From Lentisphaera marina (lineage in GTDB: Bacteria; Verrucomicrobiota; Lentisphaeria; Lentisphaerales; Lentisphaeraceae): 64,000 nt of DNA. Below the pieces are notes generated by a model. It was given only the letters and a program-made list of their open reading frames with translations. It made no database searches and had not been told where the DNA came from. The translations under genes and the position numbers were made by a program. The number at the start of each line of letters is the position of its first letter. Within the stretch, counting starts at the first letter, position 1. This document shows positions 22,933-31,588 of this stretch, piece after piece. The stretch covers positions 62,001-126,000 of the forward strand of contig NZ_JAQZZL010000003.1 in the NCBI RefSeq assembly GCF_028745505.1. The letters run 5' to 3'.

Positions 22933-24795
22933 TTAGATATTCATTGTCATCAAGAATTCCACATTAGACTTGGTCTTCTTAGCGCCATTTAGAATGATTT
23001 TCATACCTTCAGCTGGTGGCATTGCGATAACCGCGCGCCTCAGTTTCCACATGAGTTCTTTTTCTTTGGGATCGAGAAGTAGTTCTTCTTTACGAGCACC
23101 AGATTTCTCAATATTGATAGCTGGGAATATACGCTTGTCGATCATACTTCTATCGAGGCAAATCTCCATGTTACCAGTACCTTTGAACTCTTCAAAAATA
23201 ACTTCGTCCATTTTTGAACCAGTGTCCACTAATGCCGTTGCTAGAATTGTAAGGCTACCGCCTTCTTGTACACGGCGAGCCGCACCAAAGAAACGTTTAG
23301 GCTTGTGAAGTGCATTGGCGTCAACACCACCCGACAAGATCTTACCTGAGTGAGGCTGAACTGTGTTATAAGCACGTGCCAAACGAGTAATACTATCGAG
23401 TAGGACAACTACATTTTTACCGTGCTCGACCATACGCTTAGCTTTTTCTATCACCATCTCTGCGACCTGAACGTGACGTGATGGAGGCTCATCAAAAGTA
23501 GAACTAATTACTTCGCCTTTAACATTGCGCTTCATATCCGTCACTTCCTCTGGACGTTCATCAATGAGAAGTACAATTAGGTGAAAGTCAGGATTATTAG
23601 TGGCAATTGAATTAGCAATACTTTGCATCAAGACAGTTTTACCCGTACGAGGTGGTGCTACAATTAAACCACGCTGACCGGCACCCACTGGTAAAACTAA
23701 GTCTAGGATACGCATACTTAGGTTTGTAGGAGTTGTCTCCATATGCATACGGTATTCAGGGAAATCTGGAGTCAAAGATTCGAAAGGAATCTTGTTCTTT
23801 TTCTCTTTGGGATCTTCACCGTTGATGGCATCAACTTTAATCATTGCAAAGAAACGCTCTTGATCTTGAGCCGCACGAACGGCACCCATAACTGAATCAC
23901 CTGTACGAAGAGAGAAACGTTTAACTTGCTTTGGACTCAAGTAAATATCTTCTGGACTCGGCATGTAGCTGTACTCTGAGGAACGCAAGAAACCGTAGCC
24001 CTCTTTACAGACTTCTAAAACACCGCCACCATAAAGAATCCCTTGGTCTGAGGCTTGTGCTTGAAGAATCTGATAAACCAGTTGCTGCTTACCAATTGAA
24101 CCCACACCCTCAATTTCTAATGAATTGGCTAACTCATTGAGTTCTGGCATAGATTTTTGTTGAATCTCTGAAAGATTTGCACCTGGAGTACCACCCTCGA
24201 AAGCCGCTTCTTCTTCCTCAATCATCATATCTTGCTCGTGATAAGGACTGCGTTTTCTATTGTTGTTACGATTGCGGTTTTTGTTATTCTTCCAGTTCTT
24301 ATTATTGCGATTCTGGTTATTATTGTTGTTGCGATTCTGGTTATTGTTGTGACGATTCTGATTGTTGTTGTGACGGTTCTGATTATTGTTGTTCTGAGTA
24401 TTTTGCTCTGAAGAACCCGCCTGTTTTGCGTCAGAATTTTCTTTTGAAGCTCCGCTATTATTATCTTTTGCTTCTACTGCTTTATCACTTTTCTCTGCAT
24501 TTGCAGGCTTCTCTGCTGCTGGTGCATTGGAAGAAGGTTTGGTTGCCTCAGTTTTTGCTGCAGGTGCTGCTTCTTTAGTCTTGGGAGCTGGTGCTGATTC
24601 TTTAGCTTTGGGAGCTGATTTTTTTGCTGGCGCATCAGCTTTCGCTACTGCCTCTTCTTTGGGCTTAGCCGCTGGACGGCCTCTTTTCTTGGGTGCAGCT
24701 GCTGCTTCAGTTTTGGCTACGGCCTCTTCTTTTGCTTTAGGTGGACGCCCTCTTCTCTTTGGAGCCGTGGGTTGTTCAGCATTTTCTTCAGACAT
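22933..24795 (-). CDS. rho: Transcription termination factor Rho with long disordered N-terminus
   Basis: 620 aa, about 200 longer than E. coli Rho. The canonical part starts near residue 205: Rho-N (LSEIQQKSMPELNELANSLE), OB-fold RNA-binding domain (GYGFLRSSEYSYMPSPEDIYLS), then the hexameric ATPase with Walker A APPRTGKT, LIDERPEEVTDM, VVVLLDSITRLARAYN and the Q/R-loop regions. Residues 1-125 are Lys/Ala/Pro/Glu-rich with RGRPPK AT-hook-like blocks; residues about 130-180 are extremely Asn/Gln/Arg-rich with repeats of QNRHNNN. Such insertions occur in Rho of several phyla and can add RNA binding or phase separation. Overlaps coaE by 8 bp, so it is translationally coupled. Confidence 0.96.
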   Translation of the reverse strand: MSEENAEQPTAPKRRGRPPKAKEEAVAKTEAAAAPKKRGRPAAKPKEEAVAKADAPAKKSAPKAKESAPAPKTKEAAPAAKTEATKPSSNAPAAEKPANAEKSDKAVEAKDNNSGASKENSDAKQAGSSEQNTQNNNNQNRHNNNQNRHNNNQNRNNNNNQNRNNKNWKNNKNRNRNNNRKRSPYHEQDMMIEEEEAAFEGGTPGANLSEIQQKSMPELNELANSLEIEGVGSIGKQQLVYQILQAQASDQGILYGGGVLEVCKEGYGFLRSSEYSYMPSPEDIYLSPKQVKRFSLRTGDSVMGAVRAAQDQERFFAMIKVDAINGEDPKEKKNKIPFESLTPDFPEYRMHMETTPTNLSMRILDLVLPVGAGQRGLIVAPPRTGKTVLMQSIANSIATNNPDFHLIVLLIDERPEEVTDMKRNVKGEVISSTFDEPPSRHVQVAEMVIEKAKRMVEHGKNVVVLLDSITRLARAYNTVQPHSGKILSGGVDANALHKPKRFFGAARRVQEGGSLTILATALVDTGSKMDEVIFEEFKGTGNMEICLDRSMIDKRIFPAINIEKSGARKEELLLDPKEKELMWKLRRAVIAMPPAEGMKIILNGAKKTKSNVEFLMTMNI

Positions 24796-25390
24796 TTAAA
24801 CATCCTTGTTTCTTTGTATAATTTTTAAAGTTCTTACTTAGCTCAAGACATTGAGCTCTTAAATTTTCTATATCAAAATCATTAATGATCCCATAGTCGG
24901 ATCTTTCTAATTTTTCATCTTGGGACATCTGAGCTTGAATCCTGGATTGACTCTCTTGAGGTGTAAAACCTCGTTCTTTTAAGCGTTCTATTCTCATCTC
25001 ATCAGGACACCAGACACAGACTGCTGCGTCAAAACTCTTATCCCAACCTGCTTCATGAAGCAAGGGTACTGCTACTATGTTAATTTTTTTATCTTGGTAA
25101 TTACTCTTAACCTCATCTCGTACACGTTGGTGAAGTTGTTCATTTAGCCATTTTAGTTGATCTGCATCGTTGAAAACAATTTTGGCAATCTTTTTTTTAT
25201 CTATTTTTCCTTTAGTTAAAATCACTTCGCTGAAACGATCTAGTAAATTAGTTCTAAAATTTTCACATGATTGATAAATTTGAGCTACGATATCGTCACA
25301 ATCTTGTACATTGAAGCCACACTCTTGAAAAAAGCTTAATGCAGTACTTTTCCCGGAGCCGATGCCACCGGTAAGACCGATTTTTATCAC
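24788..25390 (-). CDS. coaE: Dephospho-CoA kinase
   Basis: 200 aa. Last step of CoA synthesis: phosphorylates the 3'-hydroxyl of dephospho-CoA. P-loop IGLTGGIGSGKSTA at the very N-terminus, the DCDDI (usual DAD) motif after strand 2, and VPLLHEAGWD typical of the family. The frame runs up to a TTG at 25435, but GTG at 25390 places the P-loop at the usual distance, gives normal length and has GAGAG upstream, so I chose it. Its stop overlaps the rho start (8 bp). The coaE-rho pair follows the tyrS terminator and is its own unit. Confidence 0.92.
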   Translation of the reverse strand: MIKIGLTGGIGSGKSTALSFFQECGFNVQDCDDIVAQIYQSCENFRTNLLDRFSEVILTKGKIDKKKIAKIVFNDADQLKWLNEQLHQRVRDEVKSNYQDKKINIVAVPLLHEAGWDKSFDAAVCVWCPDEMRIERLKERGFTPQESQSRIQAQMSQDEKLERSDYGIINDFDIENLRAQCLELSKNFKNYTKKQGCLNV

Positions 25391-25447
25391 AATAAATCTC
25401 TCATGTTGGGGGAGAACAAATAGTTGTTGTTTCAACTAGGTATAACG

Positions 25448-25492
25448 ACAAAAGCCGTATAACATTAAAGAATAATATTACACGGCTTTTGT
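25448..25492. terminator. Terminator after tyrS
   Basis: ACAAAAGCCGT and ACGGCTTTTGT form an 11-bp perfect stem around an A/T-rich 23-nt loop, with T residues after it on the minus strand reading. It separates tyrS from coaE-rho. Confidence 0.8.
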
Positions 25493-25524
25493 TTTGCAAG
25501 CTTTAGAGAAAGATTTTATCTAGG

Positions 25525-26799
25525 CTAAGTAAACTTTATTACTGAAAAATCCTTTTTACCTTTTCTCAAAACTAAGTAAGACTGATGAATAAGATCTTCT
25601 TGTACAGGTTTGTACCTAAAGTCTTTTACCTTTTCATTATTAAGGCTAATTCCATTCCCCTGCACCATCTTACGAGCTTCGCCAGATGATTTACACAAAG
25701 AACTTGCGGTTAATAATGATAAGATTCCTTCAACTTCATCTAAAGATGAAAAGCTAGGTGCTTCTGTTGCATTGTGCAAAGCTTCCATCGTCACCGTATC
25801 AACTTCTCTAATTTCTTCACGACCAAAAAGAGCGGCAGCAGCAAAAATAGCTTTCTCCGCTTCTTGTTCACCATGAATCATCGTAGTCATTTCCCATGCG
25901 AGTTTCTTTTGCGCTTCACGCAAATGAGGCTCTTGCTCAACAGAATTCTCCAGAGCTTCTACCACATCTTGTGGCAAGAAAGTGAAAAACTTGATAAAAC
26001 GAATAACGTCGGCATCTGCGACATTGAACCAATACTGATAAAAATCATAGGGACAAGTTTGCTTAGGATCTAACCAAACAGAACCACCCGCAGTCTTACC
26101 AAACTTAGTACCATCAGATTTCATAATCAAAGGCACAGTCATACAGAATGAACGCTTGCCATTACTACGGCGGATCAAGTCCATACCAGAAGTCATATTG
26201 CCCCACTGATCACTTCCACCAATCTGCAGAGTACAATCATGCTCACGGTTGAGGTGAAGGAAGTCGTAACCTTGCAGGACCATGTAACTGAATTCCGTGT
26301 AAGAAAGACCTGCCTCTTTACCTTCGAGGCGAGAAGAAACTGAATCGCGATTCATCATCACGTTAACAGAAAAGTTCTTACCAATATCTCTTAGGTATTC
26401 AATAATATTGATCTTAGAAATCCAGTCGAAATTATTAACTAAAGTTGCTGAATCGCTACTGAAATCGATAATTTGCTTAAGTTGAGATTTAATACTCTCA
26501 ACATTATGAGCAATATCATCTGAGCTCAAAAGATTACGTTCTTGACTCTTTCCACTCGGGTCGCCAATCATTCCAGTCGCTCCACCTGCCAAAGGCAATA
26601 CTTTGTGACCAAATTCTTGGAATCGACGTAAAGTAATTAAAGGCACTAAATGACCAATATGTAAGCTATCTGCTGTGGGATCGAAGCCACAGTAGACGCT
26701 AATCTTTTCATCACTTAGATACGTACGGAGCTCATCCTGACCTGATTCCTGAAAAATAAGTCCACGCCATTTAAGCTCATCGTAAATATTATCAGCCAT
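25525..26799 (-). CDS. tyrS: Tyrosyl-tRNA synthetase
   Basis: 424 aa, class I synthetase of the bacterial TyrRS type. HIGH motif in TADSLHIGHLVPL, tyrosine-binding GYDFLHLNREH...QIGGSDQWGN, and KFGKT (the KMSKS equivalent) before the anticodon-binding region. The last about 80 residues form the S4-like RNA-binding domain (KSSGEARKMVQGNGISLNNEKV). Starts 1 bp after the asd stop, so the fabI-asd-tyrS genes form a tight operon. Length and motifs complete. Confidence 0.97.
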   Translation of the reverse strand: MADNIYDELKWRGLIFQESGQDELRTYLSDEKISVYCGFDPTADSLHIGHLVPLITLRRFQEFGHKVLPLAGGATGMIGDPSGKSQERNLLSSDDIAHNVESIKSQLKQIIDFSSDSATLVNNFDWISKINIIEYLRDIGKNFSVNVMMNRDSVSSRLEGKEAGLSYTEFSYMVLQGYDFLHLNREHDCTLQIGGSDQWGNMTSGMDLIRRSNGKRSFCMTVPLIMKSDGTKFGKTAGGSVWLDPKQTCPYDFYQYWFNVADADVIRFIKFFTFLPQDVVEALENSVEQEPHLREAQKKLAWEMTTMIHGEQEAEKAIFAAAALFGREEIREVDTVTMEALHNATEAPSFSSLDEVEGILSLLTASSLCKSSGEARKMVQGNGISLNNEKVKDFRYKPVQEDLIHQSYLVLRKGKKDFSVIKFT

Positions 26800-26800
26800 T

Positions 26801-27802
26801 CTAGTCCTCTAAGAGAAGCTCAGCAATTTGAACTGCGTTTAAGGCTGCACCTTTGCGCACTTGATCACCAACTAACCAGAGCTCGAGTCCGTTATCTAAA
26901 GTCACATCGCGACGAAGGCGACCAACATAGACAGGATCTTTACCAGAAACATCTAAAGGTGTTGCCCAAATATTTTCTTCACGATTCTCAAAAATCTCTA
27001 CACCAGGAGCTGACTTTAAGACTTCGTACGCTTCTTCAATAGTATAAGGATTATTGAATTCAATATTCAAACTCTCTGAGTGAGCACGCATAATTGGTAC
27101 GCGAACACAAGTAGCCGTCACTTTTGAATCTTCGTGGAAAATCTTGCTCGTTTCGTTCATCATTTTTAATTCTTCTTCAACATAACCATTTTCTTTCATT
27201 GGCGAGTTGTGAGGGAATAGATTAAACGCGTAAGGCTGATTGATAACTGTATTAGTGAAGTCTTCACCCTTTAATTTAGCGGCAGTTTCTTGCTCGAGCT
27301 CTTGCATAGCTAAGGCGCCCGCGCCTGAGGCTGCTTGGTAAGTAGAACATACAGTTCTCTTTACATCAAACTTCTTGTGAAGTGGCCACAGCGCTAAAAC
27401 CATGAGGATTGTTGAGCAGTTAGGATTAGCAATAACGCCCTTATTCCACTTAATATCTTCTGGATTAATCTCTGGCACAACGAGTGGAACTTCTGGATCC
27501 ATTCTAAAATGTGAGGTGTTATCAACAACTACTGCACCAGCTTTCACTGCTGAAGGAGCATATTCTTTCGAAAGTGATCCGCCTGCTGAAGCGAGAACAA
27601 TATCAACGCCTTCAAAACAGTCGTGAGTCAATTCTTCTACGGTGAGTTCTTCACCACGGAAAGTAATTTTCTTACCTGCTGAACGCGCAGAAGCTAATAA
27701 CTTAAGGGAGTTGAGCGGAAAATTACGCTCGTCAAGTAATTCTAAAAGTTCGGCACCCACTGCACCAGTGGCACCCATAATTGCAACATTAGGTTTTTTC
27801 AT
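26801..27802 (-). CDS. asd: Aspartate-semialdehyde dehydrogenase
   Basis: 333 aa. Converts aspartyl phosphate to aspartate semialdehyde for lysine/diaminopimelate, threonine and methionine synthesis. NADP fold GATGAVGAELLELL at the N-terminus, catalytic Cys in ANPNCSTI, substrate-binding Glu/Arg in the YEEELKM and RVPIMRAHSE stretches. The frame could begin 20 codons earlier inside fabI, but the ATG at 27802 sits directly before the NADP motif and 2 bp after the fabI stop. Second gene of the fabI-asd-tyrS operon. Confidence 0.96.
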   Translation of the reverse strand: MKKPNVAIMGATGAVGAELLELLDERNFPLNSLKLLASARSAGKKITFRGEELTVEELTHDCFEGVDIVLASAGGSLSKEYAPSAVKAGAVVVDNTSHFRMDPEVPLVVPEINPEDIKWNKGVIANPNCSTILMVLALWPLHKKFDVKRTVCSTYQAASGAGALAMQELEQETAAKLKGEDFTNTVINQPYAFNLFPHNSPMKENGYVEEELKMMNETSKIFHEDSKVTATCVRVPIMRAHSESLNIEFNNPYTIEEAYEVLKSAPGVEIFENREENIWATPLDVSGKDPVYVGRLRRDVTLDNGLELWLVGDQVRKGAALNAVQIAELLLED

Positions 27803-27804
27803 TC

Positions 27805-28602
27805 TTATTTTTCCAAATTGTAAGCTTCCATGGGACCAACACCAACGTTGCTGAATCCGCAATCAACATGAATAACTTCTGACGTGATACCACGACTTAA
27901 GTCTGAGCAAAGGAACATGGCCGCATCACCAATTTCTTCAATTGTGTTAACGCGACGTAGTGGAGAAATTTTCTCCTGAATCGTAAGCATTTTTGTGAAA
28001 CCAGAAATACCACGAGCCGCAAGAGTATTAACAGGGCCAGCAGAAATTGAATTCACGCGAACACCTTTAGGACCGAGGTCATTAGCGAGGTAACGAGTAC
28101 TACATTCAAGACCAGCTTTTGCCACGCCCATGACGTTGTAGTTTGTACAAATTCTTTCAGAACCGAGGTAAGTTAAACTTACAATACTCGCATTCTCACT
28201 TAGGTGATCTTTTGCGGCTTTCGCAATAGCAACTAGAGAGAAAGAACTTACTTCGCCAGCCATTGCATAACCTTCGCGACTTGTATTGAGGAATTCACCT
28301 TCGAGCTCCGATTTATCAGCAAAAGCTAAGCAGTGTACAACGAAATCAATATCGCCTTTCTCGCCAAGTGCTTTGAAAGTGCTATCGATTGTTTCTTGAT
28401 TGGTCACATCACATTCGAGTAGGTCAACATCATTGATGTCGAATTTCTTAAAGAGTTTTTCAACTCCATCTTTCATACGATCATTCATGTAGGTCAAAGT
28501 AACATCTGCACCTTGATTTCTGAGGGACTCAAAAATACCCCATGCGATTGATCTGTGATTTGCTACACCGAGGATTACACCTTTTTTGCCTTTCATTAAC
28601 AT
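27805..28602 (-). CDS. fabI: Enoyl-[acyl-carrier-protein] reductase (NADH), FabI
   Basis: 265 aa SDR-family enzyme that reduces enoyl-ACP in fatty-acid elongation. N-terminal GVANHRSIAWGI is the FabI form of the nucleotide motif; DFVVHCLAFADKSEL, LTYLGSERICTNYNVMGVAKAGLE (catalytic Tyr-x6-Lys region) and VNSISAGPVNTLAARGI are typical. GGAG 7 nt before ATG at 28602 supports this start over the Met two codons later. First gene of the operon with asd and tyrS. FabI is the target of triclosan-type inhibitors; no resistance residue can be judged here. Confidence 0.96.
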   Translation of the reverse strand: MLMKGKKGVILGVANHRSIAWGIFESLRNQGADVTLTYMNDRMKDGVEKLFKKFDINDVDLLECDVTNQETIDSTFKALGEKGDIDFVVHCLAFADKSELEGEFLNTSREGYAMAGEVSSFSLVAIAKAAKDHLSENASIVSLTYLGSERICTNYNVMGVAKAGLECSTRYLANDLGPKGVRVNSISAGPVNTLAARGISGFTKMLTIQEKISPLRRVNTIEEIGDAAMFLCSDLSRGITSEVIHVDCGFSNVGVGPMEAYNLEK

Positions 28603-28774
28603 GGCTAAACTCCGTAAGTTGTTGGGATTTTATATAATAAACTCGCAGATAGTAGCATAATTCATGAGAAAAAAAAGATTAAAAAAATCTTTTTCGATAG
28701 TGGATCGAGTGAAAGCTTAAAATGAACAAGCTAAATCACATTAAAAATAGAATTGATCAGGGGGATTTCAGAAG

Positions 28775-29038
28775 CTATATATTATCTTCTTTACAGGTTT
28801 CGCGAAGCTTATCTTTCAGCTTTTGTTTAAAATCAGCATCCAACTTGCTACCATATTCTTCTTCAAGCTCAGCGAATTTACTCTCAGCTTGTTGAAATTT
28901 TTCAGCATCTTGCTGGTATGAACCACAAACTACACACATTTTAATGTGGAGTTTCATCCACCAGCGCTGGAAAGTCGGCACTTCATGAAGCTTTTGGTCT
29001 GCCATTTTTTTGGCTATCTGTTTGCATGTAATCATCAT
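28775..29038 (-). CDS. Zinc-finger anti-sigma-like protein
   Basis: 87 aa. HIKMCVVC near the middle (H-x3-C-x2-C) is the metal-binding core of zf-HC2 anti-sigma factors, followed by a long charged helix (AEKFQQAESKFAELEEEYGSKL) and no membrane segment. The ATG at 29038 overlaps the TGA of the upstream ECF sigma factor gene (ATGA), the classical coupling of a sigma/anti-sigma pair; an in-frame start further upstream would lie inside the sigma gene. It probably holds the sigma factor inactive, possibly in a redox- or metal-dependent way. Confidence 0.78.
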   Translation of the reverse strand: MMITCKQIAKKMADQKLHEVPTFQRWWMKLHIKMCVVCGSYQQDAEKFQQAESKFAELEEEYGSKLDADFKQKLKDKLRETCKEDNI

Positions 29039-29601
29039 TTGTAGGTGTCGCCCCAATTTTTGTTGAGGCAAAGCTTCATTGATTTTCTTACTCTATGGGT
29101 AATAACCCATAAATTTGCGTGGCTTATGTTAAACTCTTTGCATATTTGCTTTGCATCAATGCCATCAATCTCTTTCATCATATAAATACTTCTCAAGGGG
29201 TCTTTCATTTTCTCTAAACATGATTTAAAGATCTGCCAAAACTCCTCTTTCTCAAATGATTGAAAAGGATCAAACTCCCATTCCTCAACTTTACGGGAAA
29301 AAATCCCGGTAGTTTTAAAGAGCTTTGTATTAACTTCTGGGAAAGAATTGAGCTCACTTTCATTCAATTCTCTCAAATCGCGCTTGATGCTATCAACAAT
29401 TTTATTTTTCATAATTCCACGCAACCAAAACTTCACGGGAACGCGACCATCAAACTTATCTAGGGACTTAACTGCTGCCAAAAAGGTCTCTTGGACCACA
29501 TCTTCAGCTTTGTGACTATCATTGAGACGTGAATAAGCAAAGCCAAACAAGTAATCTGAATATTCTTCTACCCAAAACTCGGGGTTACGTTCTTGTTCCA
29601 C
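29035..29601 (-). CDS. ECF RNA polymerase sigma factor
   Basis: 188 aa. Region 2 (YLFGFAYSRLNDSHKAEDVVQE, then FDGRVPVKFWLRGIMKNKIVD) binds core and melts the -10; region 4 near the C-terminus (DPLRSIYMMKEIDGIDAKQI, then FNISHANLWVITHRVRKSMK) is the -35-binding helix-turn-helix. It lacks regions 1 and 3. Lies between a membrane Ser/Thr kinase gene (14 bp upstream) and a zinc-finger protein whose start overlaps its stop, forming a three-gene signalling operon. Promoter specificity not inferable. Confidence 0.93.
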   Translation of the reverse strand: MEQERNPEFWVEEYSDYLFGFAYSRLNDSHKAEDVVQETFLAAVKSLDKFDGRVPVKFWLRGIMKNKIVDSIKRDLRELNESELNSFPEVNTKLFKTTGIFSRKVEEWEFDPFQSFEKEEFWQIFKSCLEKMKDPLRSIYMMKEIDGIDAKQICKEFNISHANLWVITHRVRKSMKLCLNKNWGDTYK

Positions 29602-29614
29602 AGATAAATCTCGA

Positions 29615-30832
29615 TTATTTAGTATACTGCATCAAGAGTAAGAGCAGAATAATGCTTGTCAAAACTGCAAAGACAGAAATCAGCACTAAAACAATACTTT
29701 TTTGATTTCTGTATACAAACTGAGAAAAATGACGATTCATCCCAGCACTTTTATCCGCATCGGGAATATAGCCTGCCATGTACACCTCTACATCCCTCAT
29801 CAAATCACCAACTTTCTGATAACGTTCAATTAGTTTTTCATCTAAGGCTTTCATACAAATAGCTGCAAGCGAACGAGGAACTTTACCATTCGGCAGGTGA
29901 ATCAAACGGACATTATCGGGATTATCCCCAACTGCTTCTTCGCTGTAGAGTAAAGGGTGCTTGATCTTTTCATTTAATTTACGACGCAACACTGCTGTAG
30001 TTGTCTTACCATTAGCGGGAGCTCGCAGAGTTAAAATTTTATATAAGATCCCGCCAAGAGCATACACATCGCTCCTCGTCCCCACTAAATCCGAGTTACC
30101 AATAGCTTGCTCCGGCGACATAAAGGCTGGCGTACCAATCACTTTTTCTTTTTCAGAGTCAATTATAAAATTCACATCTTCATCTATATCTACCAACTCC
30201 AACTCAGACATATCTTCCATACCACGACGCAAACGCGCTAAGCCCCAATCAGTAACCTGAACATCACCCAAATACCCCACCAAGATATTGTCGGGCTTAA
30301 GATCCAAGTGAACCACCCCTTTTGCATGAGCATAGGAAACTGCTTCACAAACTCGACGATAAATCTTCATCAAAGTAGGCAGTGGAAAACGCTCAATCAT
30401 ATCGCGATCACCAATACGAATCCCCTCCAAAATCTCATCAAGCGTCGTCCCTTGAACGAGCTTCATGACATAATAAATCTCTTGATTTTCGGTCATACCT
30501 AATTCGTACAGAGGAATAATATGCGGATGCTGTAATTGGCCTGTAATCTTTGCTTCTTTCAAAAAGTATCTTAGCGCTATTTCACTCGCTTTATCCGAGC
30601 GAATAAATTTAATAGCAACACGTCGACGCACATTTTTATCATATGCAGCAATCACTCTACCTGCACCACCCTCACCCAAGACCATACCCAACTCATAACG
30701 ATCTGAAAAAGCCGATGCTATATGATAACCCGATTCGTGACCAGAATTATTTACTTCCCTAAGCTTAGCAAGCAATTCCTCAGGCAATTGCGTCGCCATG
30801 CTTTGATTTTTTACCGTTTCTTCTTGTGCCAT
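29615..30832 (-). CDS. Ser/Thr protein kinase with C-terminal membrane anchor
   Basis: 405 aa from ATG at 30832 (several upstream Met possible). Pkn/Hanks-type kinase domain about 45-345: glycine loop LGEGGAGRVIAAYD, VAIKF with the ATP-binding Lys, catalytic loop HLDLKPDN (HRD read as HLD), metal motif DWG in place of DFG, and GTPAFMSPEQA. One membrane helix near the C-terminus (SIVLVLISVFAVLTSIILLL) leaves almost no extracellular domain. The operon with an ECF sigma factor and zinc-finger protein suggests that phosphorylation controls sigma activity, a layout known from Planctomycetes and relatives. Confidence 0.9.
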   Translation of the reverse strand: MAQEETVKNQSMATQLPEELLAKLREVNNSGHESGYHIASAFSDRYELGMVLGEGGAGRVIAAYDKNVRRRVAIKFIRSDKASEIALRYFLKEAKITGQLQHPHIIPLYELGMTENQEIYYVMKLVQGTTLDEILEGIRIGDRDMIERFPLPTLMKIYRRVCEAVSYAHAKGVVHLDLKPDNILVGYLGDVQVTDWGLARLRRGMEDMSELELVDIDEDVNFIIDSEKEKVIGTPAFMSPEQAIGNSDLVGTRSDVYALGGILYKILTLRAPANGKTTTAVLRRKLNEKIKHPLLYSEEAVGDNPDNVRLIHLPNGKVPRSLAAICMKALDEKLIERYQKVGDLMRDVEVYMAGYIPDADKSAGMNRHFSQFVYRNQKSIVLVLISVFAVLTSIILLLLLMQYTK

Positions 30833-30960
30833 CCACATACCTACATGTATAATATTGTTTGGATTATACATAAGTCGTAGATGACATGCAAGAACTGAAA
30901 TCTTAATTTTCTTTTAAGTTCAAACTATTTTAATACTCAAACCATAAAAAAACTATAGAT

Positions 30961-31509
30961 ATGAAAAAACTCCAAATCACAATTTATTGCGCATCAAGCC
31001 CTAACATCCATCCTGACTATTTTTCCGCCGCAAAAAAATTAGGGGAATTATTATCGACTATTTCCTGTACTGTGTCTTACGGAGGCGGTGCGAGTGGCTT
31101 AATGGGAGCTCTTGCAGATAGCATGATACATCACGGCGGAGATATCAAAGGATTCATCCCCCATTTTATGATAGAACGTGAATGGCAACACCCCCAGGTA
31201 CCAAGTATGCATGTGGTACAAAGTATGCACGAACGCAAAGAGCTGCTGCTCGCCAACTGCGATATTGCCATTGCTCTAGCAGGGGGGTGCGGCACGCTAG
31301 AAGAATTCATGGAGGCACTAACCTGGAAACAACTCAAACTATTTCAGGGAAAACTAATGATTTTAAACACGAATGCTTACTACAAGCCCCTACTTAAAAT
31401 GCTCGATTCCGCAGTGAGAGAAAACTTCATGGCAGACGATTCCTATGAAATGTGGGAAGTCCACGAAAAACCTGAAGAAATTTTCAATGCCATAGTCAAA
31501 CAAAAATAA
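30961..31509 (+). CDS. LOG-family nucleotide phosphoribohydrolase
   Basis: 182 aa, single Rossmann-like domain. GGGASGLMGALADS and the LAGGCGTLEEFMEALTWKQL motif (canonical PGGxGTxxE, here AGGCGTLEE) are those of LOG/TIGR00730 proteins, which release the base from cytokinin riboside 5'-monophosphate or from other nucleoside monophosphates. In bacteria outside plant associates the substrate is probably AMP-like. Divergent from the kinase gene. Followed by a hairpin terminator, so monocistronic. Confidence 0.88.
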   Translation: MKKLQITIYCASSPNIHPDYFSAAKKLGELLSTISCTVSYGGGASGLMGALADSMIHHGGDIKGFIPHFMIEREWQHPQVPSMHVVQSMHERKELLLANCDIAIALAGGCGTLEEFMEALTWKQLKLFQGKLMILNTNAYYKPLLKMLDSAVRENFMADDSYEMWEVHEKPEEIFNAIVKQK

Positions 31510-31537
31510 GCTTTAAATTGCATTGAATGTTAATGAA

Positions 31538-31564
31538 CTCCGCTTACTTTGTGGAGCATTTTTT
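31538..31564 (+). terminator. Terminator after the LOG gene
   Basis: CTCCGC-TTACTTT-GTGGAG (six pairs, one G-U) followed by CATTTTTTG, 29 bp after the stop codon. Confidence 0.7.
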
Positions 31565-31588
31565 GACTCAGAATTTTAGGACAACACC

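Noticed and set aside
24277-24400. Tandem repeat near rho as non-coding satellite or CRISPR
   Set aside because: It is in frame with rho and encodes the Asn-rich segment.
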